Assembly (NCBI GenBank): GCA_024281825.1
Contig: JAMWZY010000005.1
Span: 124,001-188,000, forward strand
Reading direction: 5' to 3'
DNA length: 64,000 bases
From: Nitrosomonas sp.
GTDB taxonomy: Bacteria; Pseudomonadota; Gammaproteobacteria; Burkholderiales; Nitrosomonadaceae
The stretch's first letter is position 1; every line of letters begins with the position of its first letter. Positions 46,766 through 56,593 of this stretch are shown in pieces. The notes under the pieces were generated by a model that saw nothing but the letters and a program-made list of their open reading frames with translations, made no database searches and was not told the origin of the DNA. A program made the position numbers and the translations under genes.

Positions 46766-47452
46766 ATGCGTATTCTAGTCATTGAAGATGAAATCAAACT
46801 ACAACAGCAGATTCGTCAACAGCTGGAGTCTGCTGGTTATATGGTGGATACCTGCAGTGATGGCAGCGAAGGATTATTTTTTGCCAAAGAATATCCCTTG
46901 GATGTTGCGATTATTGATATTGGTTTACCCGGTAAATCAGGATTGGAAATCATTAAGGCATTACGCGAACAAGGCAGCTTATTACCCATTCTCATTTTAA
47001 CCGCGCGTAGTAGTTGGCAAGATAAAGTACAGGGATTGGAAGTGGGCGCTGACGATTATTTGACTAAACCGTTCCAAATGGAAGAGTTGCAAGCACGAGT
47101 AAAGGCCTTGTTGCGACGCTCGACCGGTATTCCGCATACTCAGTTGAATTGTGGTCCAATTGTTATCGATGTCACATCACAGTCAGTGACTGTGAATGAC
47201 AAACCGATTGAACTTACATCATTTGAATATCGTATGTTAGAAGAATTGGCGCGTCATCATGGTGAAGTGCTTTCTAAGCAATTACTCACAGATTATCTTT
47301 ATCCGCACGATGAAGACTGTGACAGCAATGTATTAGAAGTTATGGTTGGACGCTTGCGTCGCAAACTGGATCCGGATGGTTCGTTAAATCCAATTGAAAC
47401 ACTACGTGGTCGTGGCTATCGTTTTACTTTCGATTGTAATAAATTACGATGA
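46766..47452 (+). CDS. OmpR/PhoP-family response regulator
   Basis: A 228-residue regulator. The receiver domain has the acidic pocket IEDE, phosphoacceptor Asp51 (VAIIDIGLPG), Thr79 and Lys101 (YLTKPF). The winged-helix output domain ends in VMVGRLRRKLDPDGS and IETLRGRGYRF. It overlaps the kinase gene by four bases, so the pair is co-translated. It resembles the QseB/PhoP group. Likely targets include the upstream PepSY and His-rich genes, which is inference. Confidence 0.93.
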   Translation: MRILVIEDEIKLQQQIRQQLESAGYMVDTCSDGSEGLFFAKEYPLDVAIIDIGLPGKSGLEIIKALREQGSLLPILILTARSSWQDKVQGLEVGADDYLTKPFQMEELQARVKALLRRSTGIPHTQLNCGPIVIDVTSQSVTVNDKPIELTSFEYRMLEELARHHGEVLSKQLLTDYLYPHDEDCDSNVLEVMVGRLRRKLDPDGSLNPIETLRGRGYRFTFDCNKLR

Positions 47453-48789
47453 TGTCTTTAAGCCAGCGTGTTTTGTTTAGTGCTACTCTGGTATTACTGG
47501 CATTTATGATTGGAATTGCATTGACATTGGATCGTGCATTTTATGATAGTGCGCGTTTAGGTGTGCAAGATCGTTTGTTTGCAAAATTATTGATGTTGAT
47601 GGGCGATGCAGAAGTCGATGATGTGGGTGTATTAGATTTAGAAACCAACTTGATTGACGCAGAACTAGGGCATGTGAATTCTGATACCTACGGATTTGTG
47701 ATTGATCAAACGGGAGCAATATTATGGCGTTCCACTTCGTCACTGAATGAAAATATTCCGGCTATCCCTCTTCTAGACAAAGGAACAAAAGTATTTGAAC
47801 AAGTTATGCTCGGCGACCAAACCTATTTTACCTATCGCTACGCAGTGGCTTGGGAAACTCCTACTGGAGAGTATCCGCTAACGTTTGTCGTCGTTACCAA
47901 TACGACATTATTTGATGCACAGATTACGCAATATCGTGAGGATTTATGGGGATGGCTGGTTGCCTTGATTGCCTTATTGTTGTTCATGCAAATGCTGGTG
48001 TTACGTTGGGGGTTGAAGCCATTGCGACACGTTTCAATGGAGCTTGCTGCGATAGAGTCGGGCATGCAAGAAAGCTTGAAAGGGAATTACCCGAGTGAAT
48101 TAAAATTGCTAACAGATAATATTAATTCTTTAATTAATCATGAGCACAAGCAGCAAAAACGTTACCGTAATAGTTTGGCTGATTTAGCGCATAGCCTTAA
48201 AACGCCACTTGCTGTACTACAGGGCGCTGTAAATTGTGAAGAAGATGAAGTGTCTCGGCACAAAATTATCAATGAGCAGATTGATCGCATGGACAACATT
48301 ATCCAATACCAGTTGCGTCGCGCAGTTACGGCAGGAAGTTCCACAGGGATGGCGTTGGTACTACTAAAGCCCATGGCGGATAGAATTGTTAATACAGTAC
48401 AAAAAGCATATCGCACAAAGCAACCGAAAATAGCTATTCAAATAGATGATGTTGTTGGTGTACGCATCGACGAAGGAGATTTAATGGAATTACTTGGGAA
48501 TTTAATTGACAATGCTTTTAAATGGTGTCGCAACAGTATTCAAATTTGCGCAGAATACCGAGGCAATCAGCTGGCAATCCAAGTAAAGGATGACGGTCCG
48601 GGCATTCCATCTCAGGAAGCCGACAGAATTCTGGAGCGCTGTGTTCGTGCAGATCAATCTATTCCTGGACATGGTATCGGATTGGCTATTGTGCACGACA
48701 TTATTCAGGCTTATGATGGAGAAATGGCCATAGCAAATAACCCAGAAGGCGGCGCTTGCGTTACATTGTATTTAAAGAAGAATAAATAA
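47449..48789 (+). CDS. Sensor histidine kinase, PhoQ/QseC-like
   Basis: A 446-residue membrane kinase. Transmembrane segments lie at about 8-28 and 166-186, enclosing a periplasmic sensor of ~135 residues. The phosphoacceptor His248 is in SLADLAHSLKTPLAVLQ. The N box (ELLGNLIDNAFKW), G1 (VKDDGPGIP) and G2 (GHGIGLAIV) are intact. The periplasmic domain contains acidic clusters (DAEVDDVG), which in PhoQ-like sensors bind cations. Stimulus unknown. Confidence 0.92.
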   Translation: MMSLSQRVLFSATLVLLAFMIGIALTLDRAFYDSARLGVQDRLFAKLLMLMGDAEVDDVGVLDLETNLIDAELGHVNSDTYGFVIDQTGAILWRSTSSLNENIPAIPLLDKGTKVFEQVMLGDQTYFTYRYAVAWETPTGEYPLTFVVVTNTTLFDAQITQYREDLWGWLVALIALLLFMQMLVLRWGLKPLRHVSMELAAIESGMQESLKGNYPSELKLLTDNINSLINHEHKQQKRYRNSLADLAHSLKTPLAVLQGAVNCEEDEVSRHKIINEQIDRMDNIIQYQLRRAVTAGSSTGMALVLLKPMADRIVNTVQKAYRTKQPKIAIQIDDVVGVRIDEGDLMELLGNLIDNAFKWCRNSIQICAEYRGNQLAIQVKDDGPGIPSQEADRILERCVRADQSIPGHGIGLAIVHDIIQAYDGEMAIANNPEGGACVTLYLKKNK

Positions 48790-48863
48790 TTAGCCCCGAA
48801 AAACCTTCGTCAATTGCTATCTTAAGTCAGTAACTTCAAAAGATGGTGTATTAATAAAGATAA

Positions 48864-49832
48864 TTGCCTATGAACTATTCTCAGTGTTTTTCATCTTATT
48901 CAGCAAGATCAATAGGATAATGAGGTAGGCGATGAAAGGCAAAGGAATGACTTTGATGGATTGGCAGAAGCAGTATGGAACAGAAGAAGGCTGTATCGAA
49001 GCGCTGATAAAGCAACGCTGGCCGGAAGGCTTTCGCTGCCCATGCTGTGGCTACGATAATGGTTATGCTATTAAGACACGTGGTTATTGGGAATGCAGCC
49101 AATGTCATAAACAAACCTCGATAACGGCTGGTACCTTATTTCATTCAACCAATCTGCCATTAACCAAGTGGTTCTGGGCGATTTACTTAGTTGCATCTGA
49201 TAAAGGCGGTGTTTCTGCCTTACGATTATCCAAACAAATTAACGTGTCTTGGATTACTGCCAGCAGAATGCTACGCAAGATTCGTATTGCTATGGGACAC
49301 CGAGATAGCCTATATCGGTTACAAGATTTGATTGAAATAGACGACGCATTGATTGGAGGGCGTCATACTGGGGGAAAGCGCGGTCGGGGCGCTGAAAGAA
49401 AAACATCAGTGCTCGTCGCGATTGAGAGTCGAGAAAAGCGTGCTGGTTTTATTGCCATGCAGCAAGTCTCTTAGCGTTAACCGAGAAACGGTGTCACAGT
49501 TTGTAAAGCGGCATCTGTCACCTGATCAATATGTACGAAGTGATGCACTGCCAGCCTTAGCTGAAATCAGTAAAACACAGAACCATACTCCTCGTGTGAC
49601 TCCACCAAACAAAGCTGGCGAATGGCTTCCATGGGTTCATGTCGCAATTGGCAATCTCAAGACATTTTTATTGGGAACATATCATGGTGTGTCATCAGGT
49701 TACTTGCAAGAATACCTCAATGAATTTTGCTATCGCTTTAATCGACGAGTGCGGGAAGCAGAACTGCCTTCTCGACTCCTCAATGCATGTTTGAGTCACA
49801 CCCAGATTAAACTGAGAATAGTTTAGAGGCAT
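48864..49832 (+). mobile_element. IS1595-family insertion sequence (about 969 bp)
   Basis: The left end (TTGCCTATGAACTATTCTCA) matches the reverse complement of the right end (ATGCCTCTAAACTATTCTCA) with three mismatches, so both terminal inverted repeats are present. It is flanked by the direct repeat listed separately. It carries a single transposase gene broken into two frames. It is inserted between the sensor kinase stop and a terminator hairpin. Confidence 0.82.
48932..49826 (+). pseudogene. IS1595-family transposase, frameshifted
   Basis: Frame one (48932-49474) carries the zinc ribbon CPCCGYDNGY ... CSQCHKQTS and the start of the DDE domain (EIDDALIGGRHTGGKRGRG), then stops after AMQQVS. 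The next frame (usable from about 49460) continues as SLSVNRETVSQFVKRHL and YVRSDALPALAEI, and includes WVHVAIGNLKTFLLGTYHGV and the C-terminal NEFCYRFNRR. The two parts together give a full-length transposase. The shift is one base near 49465-49475. It is probably inactive unless recoded. Confidence 0.85.
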
Positions 49833-49840
49833 ATAAAGAT

Positions 49841-49864
49841 AAGATCAAGCGATTTGATCTTTTT
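49841..49864 (+). terminator. Rho-independent terminator
   Basis: AAGATCAA (49841-49848) pairs with TTGATCTT (49854-49861) around GCGAT, followed by TTTC. It lies directly downstream of the IS and was probably the terminator of the regulator-kinase operon before the insertion. Confidence 0.6.
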
Positions 49865-50190
49865 CATTAAAGAATTTGCAAAGCCTATAGCTTTTTTGCC
49901 ATGTGAACTGAGGTTATTTTTGGTGCCATAAGTTGAGAAAGGTAGAAGTGGCAAGGTAATCCCTATTCCTACTTATTAGTAGACATTTTGCGGCATGAAA
50001 GAATTTCAGCGGAAGTTGTTTTCATCACACTTAAATTCATTTGTGCATATCTGATATCTTTTAGGGAAACGCTGATTAATTCACCGCGCCCCAAGGACAA
50101 AGCGAGCGGTTCAGGGATATTGGGTTAAAATTTGCCATATTCTGGCTTGAATTGCGCTATTTCTTGCCTTATTCCGCTCATATCTTGTCT
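49865..50190. other. Gene-free stretch between the two insertion sequences
   Basis: About 325 bases. The first ~200 hold nothing recognisable. From about 50064 (GGGAAACGCTGATTAATTC) the sequence probably belongs to the end of the IS5-family element, since it leads without interruption to the transposase stop; no matching inverted repeat is present on the other side. Confidence 0.4.
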
Positions 50191-51000
50191 TTAAGACGCA
50201 ATCTGGCTGTCAGAGCTACCTAACCACCGGCGAGCCAGTAGCAAGTTGGCAAGGCCAAACAGCGAAAACATCTGAGCATTATTTTTGGCCATTCCTTTGT
50301 AGCGGGTTTTGCGATGCATGAACAGATTCTTTACGACATGAAAGGGATGCTCAACCTTGGCGCGAATGCTGGCTTTTGCATGTTCAAGCTTCTCCATCAG
50401 TTCACCAGCTGTTGTTTTGGGCAATGCCTTGCGCTTGGAAGGGCGCATCGCAATATGCCAGGTTAAGGGCAATGCAAGATTCTCTTCTCGTTTTTCAACA
50501 CCCAGATAGCCCGCATCACCAAACACATCGGTTTCATCACCATGCAACAGCGCCTGTGCCTGAGTAACATCATGAACATTAGCTGCCGTTCCGATCAGGG
50601 TATGAACGAGCCCTGATTGCGCATCGGCACCGATGTGCACCTTCATGCCGAAGTGCCACTGCTTGCCTTTCTTGGTTTGATGCATTTCGCTATCGCGTTT
50701 TCCTCCTCTATTCTTGGTCGAAGGCGGTGCTGAAATCAGCGTGGCATCAACAATCGTACCTTCGCGAAGAAATAGCCCGCGTTCAGCCAGGTGCCCGTTG
50801 ATTGCAGCGAAGATCGATTCCGTCAGATGATGCGCTTCCAGCAAATGGCGGAATTTCAGCAGAGTCGTTGCATCCGGTACCCCTTCCCGATTCAAATCAA
50901 TACCAACAAAGCGGCGAATTGCTTGACTATCGTATACAGCATCTTCCGTGCCTTCATCCGAAAAACCAAAGCACTGTTGCACAATATCCTTAGCATACCT
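50064..51000 (-). mobile_element. IS5-family insertion sequence, truncated
   Basis: The transposase lies on the minus strand and lacks its first ~80 residues, so the end near 51000 is missing. The end near 50064 is a guess from the sequence GGGAAACGCTGATTAATT. The truncated side abuts yraN. No target duplication was seen. Confidence 0.6.
50191..50982 (-). pseudogene. IS5-family transposase, N-terminally truncated
   Basis: 263 codons remain, starting VQQCFGFSDEGTEDAVYDSQ and running through the DDE catalytic region (EGTIVDATLISAPPSTKN, VFGDAGYLG and RAKVEHPFHVVKN). A few residues of the missing N-terminal part (GMLRI) are visible just upstream in another frame, so there is also a frameshift at about 50985. 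The DDE region itself looks intact. The element cannot move by itself. Confidence 0.85.
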
Positions 51001-51060
51001 AGTTGTGTTTTAGAATTAGGATTTGTCTAGCCGAAGAGTGAAGCTCGCAACTTGAGTAAT

Positions 51061-51399
51061 TTACTCGCCAAATGCATTTTGAATCCAGTCAATCGTTTTC
51101 CCATTAATACCGCTGAGTAAGATGACATCAAAACGGCAGGATGGATGGCTATCGATCTCTGCCAAGTAGTGACGGGCAGTGCGGAGTAGTCTGGCTTGTT
51201 TTGCCGGTGTGATGCTGAAGGCTGCGCCACCGAAAGTATCGTGGGTGCGCATACGGACTTCAACAAAAACCAGGGTGTCGTTTTCTTGCATGATCAAATC
51301 AATTTCACCAAAGCGAGAACGATAATTCCGCTCAATCAGCGTCAATGAGAATTGCTGCAGGTAGGTTGCCGCGATTTTTTCAGCTTCATGACCTTTCAT
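51061..51399 (-). CDS. yraN: YraN / UPF0102 family nuclease-fold protein
   Basis: A 112-residue protein with the UPF0102 core GHEAEKIAATYLQQ, NYRSRFGEIDLIMQEND and LVFVEVRMRT, a restriction-endonuclease-like fold with E-x-D-L and E-V-R positions. Function is unresolved. It follows lpoA by 8 bases. In E. coli the next genes are diaA and dolP; here an IS5 fragment takes that place. Confidence 0.9.
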   Translation of the reverse strand: MKGHEAEKIAATYLQQFSLTLIERNYRSRFGEIDLIMQENDTLVFVEVRMRTHDTFGGAAFSITPAKQARLLRTARHYLAEIDSHPSCRFDVILLSGINGKTIDWIQNAFGE

Positions 51400-51407
51400 G
51401 GTTCTGA

Positions 51408-52529
51408 TTATGGTGCTATTGAAACTGGGGTTGTTTGTTGTATATCCAGTCGTTGTACCTGGCCTTGTATAAATTGCGCTGAGACGGGTTCGCGAATGAA
51501 CTGGTTGGCCGGTGCGGCATGCACAAACCCCGTGACGCCGTCAAAGCTGATTTCATTGATAAACAACGGGTCGAGTAAATGCGTCATTAAGCGAAATGCA
51601 TCAATTCCTAACGCATACAAACGTTCCATATCCATATTTTTAATAGTGCGGTTCTGGCGATAGGCCATTACGGCTGGATGATCGGGCTGCAATAACCACG
51701 GCATATCAACAAAGCGAATCTCATTCAGATCATTGTTGAGTAGGGTATTATCATTGCCAGTATAAACTTGAGATGTGGCGAAAATTGGTACATTTGTTGC
51801 AATATAAGGTCGCACGATACGTGCTTTATCTGCACCTAAAGCAAGAAAAACCAATTGATTTTCGTTGCTGCTCAATCTCTTTAGTTGCGGTAATTGCTGC
51901 TGGTCATCGACATGACGAAAAAATGCTAAAGCGCCGCCTTCACGTTGCCAGCGCTCACTAAAGGCTGCTTGCAGACGTTTCGACAAGCCACTGTTGTCGC
52001 CAATTATTAAAGCTTGTGTTTTTCCACTGTCGCGCGCCAATTGCGCAACTTGGTTCGCTTCAGCTTCCATTTGTAAACCAAACAAAAACAGTTGGGCGGG
52101 TATTGCAGCAGTGCTATCGACCGTATTCAGGGCCAAGGTTGGTACCGTTACACGTTGACTCGATGCAATCGCAGCAACGCCGTCCCGAGTCAATGGACCC
52201 ACCACAAATTCAGCACCTGCATCCAATGCTTCGTGATAGGTCAGAAGAATATCCAGCGGATCATCACCGGTTGAATAAATACGGATAACGAGTTGTAACG
52301 GCTCTTCTCGCATCGTGGCGGCAATAAAGCCTGCTTTGACTTGATCTGCAGCTTCACTAAAGGCGGGTGATTGCAACGGTAAAATGAGTGCAATGTGCGG
52401 TGTTTTTACTGATTCAGAGGCATCTTCTTGATGAGAAGGCTGGTTAAAATAAGTATCGGTAGTCGCTGATGCGAGATTGCCGGATAATGCCAGTGTTATG
52501 ATTAAAACAAGCGTGAATATACGCGGCAC
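51408..52529 (-). CDS. lpoA: Penicillin-binding protein activator, LpoA-like
   Basis: About 373 residues from GTG 52529, chosen because the signal peptide (VPRIFTLVLIITLALSGNLA) begins there; the open frame extends 29 codons further, into rsmI. The body is a periplasmic-binding-protein fold (HIALILPLQSPAFSEAADQV, FVVGPLTRDGVAAIA). In E. coli LpoA activates PBP1a from the outer membrane. There is no lipobox here and the N-terminal TPR domain of E. coli LpoA is absent, which is usual for betaproteobacterial homologues. Divergent from rsmI. Confidence 0.82.
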   Translation of the reverse strand: MPRIFTLVLIITLALSGNLASATTDTYFNQPSHQEDASESVKTPHIALILPLQSPAFSEAADQVKAGFIAATMREEPLQLVIRIYSTGDDPLDILLTYHEALDAGAEFVVGPLTRDGVAAIASSQRVTVPTLALNTVDSTAAIPAQLFLFGLQMEAEANQVAQLARDSGKTQALIIGDNSGLSKRLQAAFSERWQREGGALAFFRHVDDQQQLPQLKRLSSNENQLVFLALGADKARIVRPYIATNVPIFATSQVYTGNDNTLLNNDLNEIRFVDMPWLLQPDHPAVMAYRQNRTIKNMDMERLYALGIDAFRLMTHLLDPLFINEISFDGVTGFVHAAPANQFIREPVSAQFIQGQVQRLDIQQTTPVSIAP

Positions 52530-52536
52530 CCAAAGT

Positions 52537-53385
52537 ATGCTAGGAAAAAGTACACTATATGTAGTGGCCACGCCAATTGGGAATCTGGATGATATCAGTT
52601 TACGTGCATTGGACATATTGAAAACAGTCGATGTGGTTGCAGTTGAACATATACAAAATTCTAAATATTTATTAGTGACACATGGTATTTCAGTACCATT
52701 GATCAGTTTGCATCAACATAATGAGGTTGAGGTAACAAATAAGATATTAACACTATTAGCAGAAGGCAAGAATGTAGCATTGATAACCGATGCTGGAACG
52801 CCAGCGATTTCTGATCCAGGTGCAATTTTGGTCCAGCAAATTCGTGCGAAAGGCTATCTGGTCATTCCCATTCCCGGTGCGAATGCTGCAATTTGTGCGT
52901 TATCGGCGGCGGGTATCACGAATCCACATTTTTTCTTTTATGGTTTTTTGCCAACAAAATCGATGGCGCGCCAGCGCGAATTGATCAAATTCAAGTCACA
53001 GTCATATCCTGCAATATTTTATGAGGCGCCGCACCGGATTATCGAATGTGTTGAAGACATGATCGAGGTCTTCGGCGCAAACCGCATGCTGACGCTTGCG
53101 CGTGAGTTGACCAAGGTATTTGAGACGATCCATGTGAGTTCATTGGTAGAAACCCTAAGTTGGCTCAAATCGGATATCTATCAACAAAAAGGTGAATTCG
53201 TGCTTATAGTATCTGGTGCTGAAAAAACCGATAAATCGCAAGTAAGCGAACAAGCGCACAATACCTTGAAATACTTATTGGCTGAGTTACCGCTGAAACA
53301 AGCCGTAAAACTTGCAGCAGTGATTACTGGCGAGAATAAGAATACGCTGTATCAACTTGCATTACGTTTGAAGCAACCAGATTAA
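52537..53385 (+). CDS. rsmI: 16S rRNA (cytidine1402-2'-O)-methyltransferase
   Basis: 282 residues from ATG 52537 (LGKSTLYVVATPIGNLDDIS); an in-frame TTG at 52477 would add 20 residues but overlaps lpoA. Signatures: ATPIGNLDDISLRAL, LITDAGTPAISDPG and FYEAPHRI. The usual AEDTR block is replaced by VEHIQ (residues ~40-44). It methylates C1402 of 16S rRNA. The start lies only seven bases from the proposed lpoA start on the other strand. Confidence 0.93.
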   Translation: MLGKSTLYVVATPIGNLDDISLRALDILKTVDVVAVEHIQNSKYLLVTHGISVPLISLHQHNEVEVTNKILTLLAEGKNVALITDAGTPAISDPGAILVQQIRAKGYLVIPIPGANAAICALSAAGITNPHFFFYGFLPTKSMARQRELIKFKSQSYPAIFYEAPHRIIECVEDMIEVFGANRMLTLARELTKVFETIHVSSLVETLSWLKSDIYQQKGEFVLIVSGAEKTDKSQVSEQAHNTLKYLLAELPLKQAVKLAAVITGENKNTLYQLALRLKQPD

Positions 53386-53464
53386 TCAGAATGAATCAGG
53401 AATAAAGTGGGAAGTCCACGCGCTAAGTTATAATTGATCCTTTCGATTATTCGAGGGATTTCCT

Positions 53465-54514
53465 TTGTCATCCTTTTTAACGCATCTTACGATTACTCGT
53501 CCGGATGATTGGCATTTGCATTTGCGTGATGGCGAGCAACTAAAAGACGTATTGCCATACACCGCAAGGCAGTTTGCGCGTGCTGTCATCATGCCGAACC
53601 TTCGTGTTCCGGTGATTACTACCGAGATGGCGCAAGCGTACTACACTCGTATCGTATCGGCGCTACCTGAAGAGTTGCGAAGCCAGTTCCAGCCTCTGAT
53701 GACCTTGTATTTGACAGATAACACACAGCCATCAGAAATTGTGCGCGCAAAAAACAGTGGCATTGTGCGGGCGGTGAAATTGTATCCAGCCGGAGCGACA
53801 ACTCATTCTGACGCTGGAGTCACTGATATTTCTAAATGTTTTCAGACCTTAGCTGAAATGGAAAAACAGGATATACCGCTATTGGTTCATGGGGAAGTAA
53901 CTGATCCGGATATTGATGTATTTGATCGAGAAAAAATTTTCATTGAGCGTGTGCTGATTGCACTGATGCAACGTTTTCCACAGTTACGGATAGTATTTGA
54001 GCATGTCACGACTCGGGATGCGGTTGAGTTTGTCAAACAATCCTCGGAAAAAATCGCAGCAACTATTACGGCACACCATCTTTTATTGAATCGAAATGCA
54101 TTGTTTCAAGGTGGCATTCGACCGCATCATTATTGTTTGCCCATTCTTAAGCGAGAAACGCACCGGCAAGCGTTGCTACAAGCTGCTACGAGTGGTAATG
54201 CCAAATTTTTCCTGGGTACGGACAGCGCGCCGCATGCAGTGATGAATAAAGAACATTCGTGCGGTTGTGCTGGCATTTTTACTGCACATGCTGCAATGGA
54301 GTTATATGCTGTTGCTTTTGAACAGGCCGATGCGCTGGATAAATTGGAAGGCTTTGCCAGTTTTTTCGGTGCAGATTTTTATCGATTACCGCGCAATGCC
54401 GATACGATCACGCTGCAGCGGAAAATTTGGATGATTCCCAAACAGTATGCTTTTGCCGGGGAGGTATTGGTACCTTTGTACGCGAATGCAGAATTGTCCT
54501 GGAAAATGGGGTAG
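53465..54514 (+). CDS. pyrC: Dihydroorotase
   Basis: A 349-residue enzyme starting with TTG (the first ATG in frame is far inside). Zinc ligands: His-x-His in [10 protein letters not shown], the carboxylated Lys in [14 protein letters not shown], His in LLVHGEV, His in [10 protein letters not shown] and Asp in GTDSAPH. It closes carbamoyl-aspartate to dihydroorotate in pyrimidine synthesis. Type II dihydroorotase length fits. Upstream is rsmI, 79 bases away. Confidence 0.96.
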   Translation: MSSFLTHLTITRPDDWHLHLRDGEQLKDVLPYTARQFARAVIMPNLRVPVITTEMAQAYYTRIVSALPEELRSQFQPLMTLYLTDNTQPSEIVRAKNSGIVRAVKLYPAGATTHSDAGVTDISKCFQTLAEMEKQDIPLLVHGEVTDPDIDVFDREKIFIERVLIALMQRFPQLRIVFEHVTTRDAVEFVKQSSEKIAATITAHHLLLNRNALFQGGIRPHHYCLPILKRETHRQALLQAATSGNAKFFLGTDSAPHAVMNKEHSCGCAGIFTAHAAMELYAVAFEQADALDKLEGFASFFGADFYRLPRNADTITLQRKIWMIPKQYAFAGEVLVPLYANAELSWKMG

Positions 54515-54581
54515 CGCTTTGTTGATAGCGGAAATGATACAATTCCAATCTATTTATTCAGTTTCACGCCGGAGATAATGC

Positions 54582-56552
54582 ATGTCCACGATTGAATCAA
54601 TGCTTAATGAAACGCGAGTCTTTCCCCCTGCGAAAGCATTTTCCATTCAAGCTAATGTGTCAAGTTTTGCGGCTTATACTGCCTTGTGCCAAGAGGCAGA
54701 GAATGATTATGAAGGCTTTTGGGGTAATCAGGCGTGCGAGCACATTATCTGGCAACAATCTTTTGATCAAGTGTTGGATGATCAGAATTTTCCTTTTTGC
54801 CAATGGTTCAAGGGTGGTCTGTTGAATGTTTCCTACAACTGCCTTGATCGGCATTTGGTAACGCAAGCTGAAAAGGTCGCAATTATTTTTGAATCGGATG
54901 AAGGTGACGTGTCTCAAGTGACGTATCGTGATCTGCACCAGTCTGTGTGCCAATTTGCCAATGCTTTGAAAAGGCAAGGTGTTAATAAAGGCGATCGCGT
55001 TATTATTTATATGCCGATGGGAATTGAAGCCGTCGTAGCGATGCAAGCGTGTGCGCGCATTGGTGCTATTCATTCGGTTGTGTTTGGGGGATTTTCCGCG
55101 AAAAGCTTGCATGAGCGTATCGTGGATGCTGGTGCTGTTGCCGTGATTACTGCCGATGAACAAGTGCGTGGCGGCAAGAGAAACTCGCTTAAACTGACTG
55201 TTGATGAGGCCATGAATATGGATGGTACGGCTTCAGTTAAGCGTGTCATCGTATATCGTCGCACGGGTGCCGCAGTACCCTTCGATCCGGTGCGAGATGT
55301 CTGGTGGGATGAAATCATTCAGTATGTCGATTTTTCGTGTGAACCTGAATGGGTCGATGCGGAACATCCCTTGTTTACGCTTTATACCTCTGGTTCTACC
55401 GGTAAACCCAAAGGTGTGCAACATTCGAGTGCAGGCTATTTGCTAGGGGCAAAATTGTCCATGCAGTGGGTGTTTGACTACAAACCGACCGATATTTTTT
55501 GGTGTACAGCCGATGTCGGTTGGATTACCGGGCATAGCTATGTTGCCTATGGGCCACTTGCCATGGGTGCTACGCAGGTGATTTTTGAGGGAGTACCCAC
55601 TTTTCCACATCCCGGGCGTTTCTGGGAAATTATTCAAAAGCATCGAGTGACAACTTTTTATACTGCGCCTACCGCGATTCGTTCATTGATAAAATTAGGG
55701 GCTGATTTACCGGCGCAATATAATTTATCCTCATTGAGGTTGCTTGGATCCGTGGGGGAACCTATTAATCCTGAAGCATGGGTGTGGTTTTATGAGAAAG
55801 TAGGCCAAACCCGCTGTCCGATCGTCGATACTTGGTGGCAAACCGAGACCGGTAGTCATATGATTGCTCCATTGCCGGGTGCCATGACACTTAAACCAGG
55901 TTCCTGTACTTTTCCGGTACCTGGTATTGCCGCCGCGATTGTGGATGAGGAAGGACATGAAATGGGTAACGGAAAAGGGGGATTGTTAGTCATTAAGAAA
56001 CCGTTTCCGTCTCAAGTGCAAACATTGTGGGGCGATCCTGAACGTTTCAAGAAAACGTATTTTCCGGCAGGGATTGCAAATGGCCAATATTACCTTGCTG
56101 GTGATTCGGCCTACCGCGATCAAGACGGATATTTTTGGATTATGGGGCGAATTGATGATGTTTTGAATGTTTCCGGTCATCGCCTGGGAACCATGGAAAT
56201 TGAATCGGCGCTAGTTGCACATCCCTTGGTAGCAGAAGCTGCGGTGGTCGGTAAACCCCATGAAGTAAAGGGTGAGGCCATTGTCGCTTTTGTGACGCTC
56301 AAAGGATTATATCCCGAGGGTAATGCAGTTATCGAGATTACCAATACCTTGCGTGATTGGGTAGCCAAGCAAATAGGCCCGATTGCCAAGCCAGATGAAA
56401 TTCGTTTTGGTGAGAATTTGCCTAAAACCCGCTCTGGTAAAATCATGCGCCGTTTATTGCGCGCTTTGGCCAAAGGCGAGGAAATTACACAGGATGTTTC
56501 TACCTTGGAGAATCCTGCTATTCTTGAACAATTAAAATCAATTCCCAAGTAA
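54582..56552 (+). CDS. acs: Acetyl-coenzyme A synthetase
   Basis: A 656-residue adenylate-forming enzyme. The P-loop-like motif [11 protein letters not shown], the block [12 protein letters not shown], and the C-terminal [10 protein letters not shown] with the acetylation lysine are all intact. It converts acetate, ATP and CoA to acetyl-CoA in two steps in the cytoplasm. GGAG precedes the ATG by about eight bases. The lysine site implies control by acetylation, though no acetyltransferase is nearby. Confidence 0.97.
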   Translation: MSTIESMLNETRVFPPAKAFSIQANVSSFAAYTALCQEAENDYEGFWGNQACEHIIWQQSFDQVLDDQNFPFCQWFKGGLLNVSYNCLDRHLVTQAEKVAIIFESDEGDVSQVTYRDLHQSVCQFANALKRQGVNKGDRVIIYMPMGIEAVVAMQACARIGAIHSVVFGGFSAKSLHERIVDAGAVAVITADEQVRGGKRNSLKLTVDEAMNMDGTASVKRVIVYRRTGAAVPFDPVRDVWWDEIIQYVDFSCEPEWVDAEHPLFTLYTSGSTGKPKGVQHSSAGYLLGAKLSMQWVFDYKPTDIFWCTADVGWITGHSYVAYGPLAMGATQVIFEGVPTFPHPGRFWEIIQKHRVTTFYTAPTAIRSLIKLGADLPAQYNLSSLRLLGSVGEPINPEAWVWFYEKVGQTRCPIVDTWWQTETGSHMIAPLPGAMTLKPGSCTFPVPGIAAAIVDEEGHEMGNGKGGLLVIKKPFPSQVQTLWGDPERFKKTYFPAGIANGQYYLAGDSAYRDQDGYFWIMGRIDDVLNVSGHRLGTMEIESALVAHPLVAEAAVVGKPHEVKGEAIVAFVTLKGLYPEGNAVIEITNTLRDWVAKQIGPIAKPDEIRFGENLPKTRSGKIMRRLLRALAKGEEITQDVSTLENPAILEQLKSIPK

Positions 56553-56593
56553 ATGCTGACAGATTTTTTTCATAGGATCGTTGAATAACCGCT

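Larger units (their letters stand above)
48854..49842. repeat. Direct repeats flanking the IS1595-family element
   Basis: ATAAAGATAA occurs at 48854-48863 and again at 49833-49842, immediately outside the terminal inverted repeats. IS1595-family elements duplicate eight bases on insertion; the extra two identical bases may be chance. This fits a simple insertion event. Confidence 0.72.
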
